A stretch of DNA of 64,000 nucleotides from CAVWCQ01 sp963753545 (lineage in GTDB: Bacteria; Chloroflexota; Anaerolineae; Aggregatilineales; Aggregatilineaceae), in the NCBI GenBank assembly GCA_963753545.1, contig CAVWCQ010000008.1:3720001-3784000 (forward strand), read 5' to 3'. The notes below the pieces were generated by a model. That model saw only the letters and a list, made by a program, of their open reading frames with translations, was not told where the DNA came from and did no database searches. Of the stretch, positions 61,581-64,000 are shown in pieces. Within the stretch, counting starts at the first letter, position 1; each line of letters opens with the position of its first letter. The translations under genes and the position numbers were made by a program.

Positions 61581-61856
61581 ATGTCGCGTTCGCTAAAAAA
61601 GGGGCCGTTCATTGAGCCCAAGCTGTTGCGCAAAGTCGAAGGTATGCGCGACCGCGGCGAAAAGAAAGTAATCCGTACCTGGAGTCGGGCTTCGACCATC
61701 TTTCCACAGATGGTTGGGTTTACCATCGCCGTTCATGATGGTCGCCGCCATGTGCCGATCTATGTCACGGAAAACATGGTGGGTCATCGTCTGGGCGAAT
61801 TTGCACCGACCCGTACCTATCGGGGCCATATGGCCGAGAAGAAAAAGAAGAAGTAG
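61581..61856 (+). CDS. rpsS: 30S ribosomal protein S19
   Basis: 91 residues: MSRSLKKGPFIEPKLLRKVE, RTWSRASTIFPQMVGFTIAVHDGRRHVPIYVTENMVGHRLGEFAPTRTYRGH. It forms a complex with S13 in the 30S head close to the A site. CGGAGG eight bases before the ATG. Ends with a Lys-rich tail (AEKKKKK). Confidence 0.97.
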   Translation: MSRSLKKGPFIEPKLLRKVEGMRDRGEKKVIRTWSRASTIFPQMVGFTIAVHDGRRHVPIYVTENMVGHRLGEFAPTRTYRGHMAEKKKKK

Positions 61857-61877
61857 GCAGGATAAGGATCGTAAGCT

Positions 61878-62215
61878 ATGGATGTTCAAGCAATTGCCCG
61901 CTACCTGCCGATATCGGCGCAAAAAATGCGCCTGGTCGCTGACCAGGTACGCGGAATGGGCGCGAACGAAGCATTGGTCGTCCTCAAATTCATGCCCCAG
62001 AAGGGCGCTGAATTTGCGTACAAGCTGGTTGAGTCAGCAGTAGCCAATGCCGAAACCAACTTCGAACTCAATCGCCAGGACCTGGTTATTTCGCAGATCT
62101 CCAGGCGAACGAAGGGCCGTCCATGAAGCGGGTCAAGGCCGGTGCGCGTGGGCGGTATAAGCCGCGTACAAAGCGTTCCACCCATCTCACCGTCGTGCTG
62201 AGTGAGCGTGAGTAG
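61878..62215 (+). CDS. rplV: 50S ribosomal protein L22, frame broken near 62100
   Basis: The first frame gives MDVQAIARYLPISAQKMRLV...NRQDLVISQI and then falls into SRRTKGRP and stops at 62124-62126. A neighbouring frame continues exactly as L22 should, ANEGPSMKRVKAGARGRYKP..., THLTVVLSERE, to TAG at 62213-62215. Restoring one missing base in about 62099-62103 gives an intact protein of about 112 residues, the normal length. L22 is essential and single-copy in nearly all bacteria, lining the exit tunnel with its beta-hairpin loop, which lies just in the repaired stretch. So the break is almost surely a deletion error in the sequence, not a real loss. Confidence 0.92.
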
Positions 62216-62226
62216 GAGTCAAAAGT

Positions 62227-62901
62227 ATGGGACGTAAGATTCACCCAGTCGGTTTCCGTCTGAAGATCAACCGCGATTGGTCTGCGCGTTGGTTTGCCGA
62301 AGGCAGCCGCTACCGTGAACTGCTGCAAGAAGATTTCCACATTCGCATGTATGTGGAAAAAGAAGCCGAGCGCGCCGGGATCGCCGGGGTAGAGATTGAA
62401 CGCTACCCTAATCAGGTCCAGGTGACTCTCTTCACCGCCAAACCGGGGATCGTCATCGGGCGCAAGGGCGAAAGCGTCAAGAAGCTGCGCCAGGGCCTTG
62501 AAAAGATTACCGGCAAGAAGGTGAAGGTTGAAGTCGAGGAAATCGACAAGCCCGATCTCAACGCCCAGTTGGTTGCGATGAATATCGCCAGCCAGTTGGA
62601 ACGTCGTATCGGCCACAGCCGCGCGATGAAGCGTGCCGTAGGCCAGGCGATGCGCCAGGGCGCGAAGGGTATCAAGATCCAGGTCAGTGGCCGCTTGGCT
62701 GGCGCTGAAATGGCCCGCCGTGAGTGGCAGATGGAAGGTCAGGTGCCCCGCAGCACCCTGCGGTCCTACATTGACTATTCGACTGCTGAAGCCTTGACGA
62801 CCTTTGGCCGGATCGGCATCAAGGTCTGGATTTACAAGGGTGAAGCCCGGCCCGAAGAAACCCGCCGGGTCGAGCCTACCGATGTTTATGTGAGTCAATA
62901 G
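62227..62901 (+). CDS. rpsC: 30S ribosomal protein S3
   Basis: 224 residues. MGRKIHPVGFRLKINRDW, the KH motif GIVIGRKGESVKKLRQGLEKITG, and GRLAGAEMARREWQMEGQVP, TFGRIGIKVWIYKGE are S3. It lies at the mRNA entry tunnel and acts in helicase activity of the ribosome with S4 and S5. It starts 11 bases after the repaired rplV stop. AGGAG is nine bases upstream. Confidence 0.97.
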   Translation: MGRKIHPVGFRLKINRDWSARWFAEGSRYRELLQEDFHIRMYVEKEAERAGIAGVEIERYPNQVQVTLFTAKPGIVIGRKGESVKKLRQGLEKITGKKVKVEVEEIDKPDLNAQLVAMNIASQLERRIGHSRAMKRAVGQAMRQGAKGIKIQVSGRLAGAEMARREWQMEGQVPRSTLRSYIDYSTAEALTTFGRIGIKVWIYKGEARPEETRRVEPTDVYVSQ

Positions 62902-62902
62902 G

Positions 62903-62977
62903 CAGAACCTGACCGTGCTGCCGGGCGGTAGTACCGCTAGCAGCGCGGCTCCCGGCTTTCGGCGGGGTAGGGTTCTG
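62903..62977 (+). promoter_or_regulatory. Possible three-way-junction RNA between rpsC and rplP
   Basis: CAGAACC and GGTTCTG (62903-62909, 62971-62977) form an outer stem of seven pairs. Inside, GCTG/CAGC with GCGG/CCGC (62917-62944) and CCCG/CGGG (62951-62954, 62963-62966) form two hairpins. The rplP ribosome site (GAGGAG at 62984) stays outside. Candidate control or processing element; unsupported by comparison. Confidence 0.4.
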
Positions 62978-62999
62978 ACTTCTGAGGAGTAAAAAGACC

Positions 63000-63434
63000 A
63001 TGTTAATGCCAAAGCGGGTTAAATACCGCAAGCAGTTTCGTGGCCGGATGAGAGGCATGGCATCGCGCGGGAATGTCGTCCAGTTTGGTGATTATGGACT
63101 CCAAGCGATGGAACCGGCCTGGATTACCAGCCGGCAGATCGAAGCTGCCCGTCGTACCATTATGCGTTCCATCAAGCGTCGTGGGCGCGTCTGGATCCGC
63201 GTGTTCCCAGACAAACCCGTGACCAAACGTGCGGCTGAAAGCCGTATGGGTAAGGGTAAAGGCTCGGTTGATCATTACGTCGCCGTTGTCCGCCCTGGTC
63301 TCGTTCTGTTCGAGATGGCAGGCATCGACGAAGAAACAGCGCGCGAAGCCCTGCGTCTGGCAGCCTTTAAGATGCCGATCAACACCAAGTTTATCAAGCG
63401 CGCCGACCCGATTTCTGGTGAGGAGGTCGAATAA
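63000..63434 (+). CDS. rplP: 50S ribosomal protein L16
   Basis: 144 residues: MLMPKRVKYRKQFRGRMRGMASRGN, AAESRMGKGKGSVDHYVAVVRPG and ARLAA-type helix (EALRLAAFKMPINTKFI). L16 helps position the A-site tRNA and is needed late in 50S assembly. GAGGAG lies ten bases before the ATG. The stop TAA overlaps the next ATG by one base, so rpmC translation is coupled. Confidence 0.97.
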   Translation: MLMPKRVKYRKQFRGRMRGMASRGNVVQFGDYGLQAMEPAWITSRQIEAARRTIMRSIKRRGRVWIRVFPDKPVTKRAAESRMGKGKGSVDHYVAVVRPGLVLFEMAGIDEETAREALRLAAFKMPINTKFIKRADPISGEEVE

Positions 63435-63664
63435 TGGCGACCCAACCAACAAGCGAACTTCGCCGCTTTACCGATGGCGAGATCCTCAAAGCCATTGACG
63501 ATGCTCGCGAAGAAATATTCAATCTGCGTTTCCAGTGGGAGTCCGGTCAGTTGGAGGACTTCAATCGCATTCGTCTGCTGAAGAAGCACATCGCTCGCCT
63601 GCTGACGATCCAGCGTGAACGGCAACTGGCCGCCGACCTTGTCCGGGAGGAATCCAATGACTAA
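63434..63664 (+). CDS. rpmC: 50S ribosomal protein L29
   Basis: 76 residues. TSELRRFTDGEILKAIDDAREEIFNLRFQWESGQLEDFNRIRLLKKHIARLLTIQRER is the two-helix L29 core. It sits at the tunnel exit beside L23 and helps SecYEG and SRP docking. It starts on the A of the rplP stop and ends with an eight-base overlap into rpsQ, so all three are tightly coupled. Confidence 0.96.
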   Translation: MATQPTSELRRFTDGEILKAIDDAREEIFNLRFQWESGQLEDFNRIRLLKKHIARLLTIQRERQLAADLVREESND

Positions 63665-63917
63665 CAATCGGCGGCGGCTCGTAGGCCGCGTCGTCCGCAA
63701 CGGGATGGACAAGACGGTCGTTGTCTCTATAGATAGCACCATGCGTCACCCGCTGTACAAGAAGGTAATCAGGACTTCGAAAAATTTCCTGGCGCACGAT
63801 GAGACCAACGCTATTCCGGTTGGTGCCCTGGTGCGGATCGTTGAAAGCCGTCCGATCAGCAAGACCAAGCGGTGGGCGGTTGAGGAAGTGCTTGAAATGC
63901 CGGAGCAGGAAGCCTAG
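63657..63917 (+). CDS. rpsQ: 30S ribosomal protein S17
   Basis: 86 residues: MTNNRRRLVGRVVRNGMDKTVVVSIDS, the OB fold with HPLYKKVIRTSKNFLAHDETN and VRIVESRPISKTKRW. It binds 16S rRNA early in 30S assembly. The frame is open to 63615, but GGAGG seven bases before 63657 and the family start decide it. It overlaps the end of rpmC by eight bases. Confidence 0.96.
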   Translation: MTNNRRRLVGRVVRNGMDKTVVVSIDSTMRHPLYKKVIRTSKNFLAHDETNAIPVGALVRIVESRPISKTKRWAVEEVLEMPEQEA

Positions 63918-63947
63918 CTGTTAGCGGCCATACGTGTGAGGTAAACC

Positions 63948-64000
63948 ATGATTCAGAACGAAAGTCGTATCAAAGTGGCCGATAACACGGGTGCCCGCGA
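63948..64000 (+). CDS. rplN: 50S ribosomal protein L14, 3' end outside window
   Basis: Only 17 codons are visible: MIQNESRIKVADNTGAR, the conserved L14 N-terminus, with GAGG six bases before the ATG. L14 contacts the 30S subunit at bridge B8 and binds EF-G and other GTPase partners indirectly. It starts 30 bases after rpsQ, in the standard place of the S10 operon. Confidence 0.93.
   Translation, partial: MIQNESRIKVADNTGAR

Overview
The window looks like chromosome from a Chloroflexota bacterium, probably of the Anaerolineae side of the phylum. This is an inference from overall protein character (EF-Tu, EF-G and ribosomal protein style, large YfhO-like glycan membrane proteins, soluble multi-GAF histidine kinases, an archaeal-type AspRS behind a T-box, KorDABC), not from a marker search. 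GC content is moderate to high. I see no transposase, integrase, CRISPR array, tRNA or rRNA gene.

Layout. 1-4599: end of an Hsp70-like gene, a HEAT-repeat protein and a GH31 alpha-glucosidase. 4648-18560: an alkyltransferase-like protein and a surface-glycan locus (O-antigen ligase fused to TPRs, polyprenyl-phosphate sugar transferase, family 2 glycosyltransferase and four giant membrane proteins that alternate in two families, A-B-A-B). 18762-22120: a coiled-coil zinc-ribbon protein and a membrane-anchored NACHT-HEAT NTPase. 22175-25676: a lipoprotein, YggU, YggT, YggS, PgeF and a glyoxalase-fold protein; YggT-YggS-PgeF matches the ylmG-ylmE-ylmD cell-division neighbourhood. 25801-30364: a PspA-like protein, a three-GAF histidine kinase and two OmpR-type regulators. 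30421-34020: DUF2085, CcdA/TlpA redox proteins, a membrane protein and a cupin. 34119-41995: a DHH-CBS-CBS-tRNA nucleotidyltransferase fusion, an isocitrate/isopropylmalate dehydrogenase family enzyme, a response regulator and a very large hybrid kinase, all on the minus strand. 42265-47545: aminotransferase, CoA-transferase and a four-subunit 2-oxoacid:ferredoxin oxidoreductase, which together make a coherent amino-acid catabolic module. 47542-49140: promoter, T-box riboswitch and a probable non-discriminating AspRS. 49367-53892: orphan HypE, a repeat-bearing intergenic stretch, a small membrane protein, a TPR membrane protein and a rhomboid protease. 53919-64000: promoter and leader, then the fused str-S10 operon rpsL-rpsG-fusA-tuf-rpsJ-rplC-rplD-rplW-rplB-rpsS-rplV-rpsC-rplP-rpmC-rpsQ-rplN, running off the end.

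Two observations stand out. First, the T-box leader at 47577-47813 has GAAC in its specifier loop, overlapping GAA (Glu) and AAC (Asn) codons. Its bulge, TGGC, suits tRNAs with G73, and the enzyme behind it has the His and Pro residues I associate with non-discriminating AspRS, so the locus probably senses tRNA-Asn to control tRNA-dependent asparagine formation. Second, seven genes have a reading-frame break that one added or missing base would repair, and one of them is the essential rplV. The breaks are therefore best read as indel errors in this assembly, and the seven genes should be treated as intact in the living cell until resequenced.
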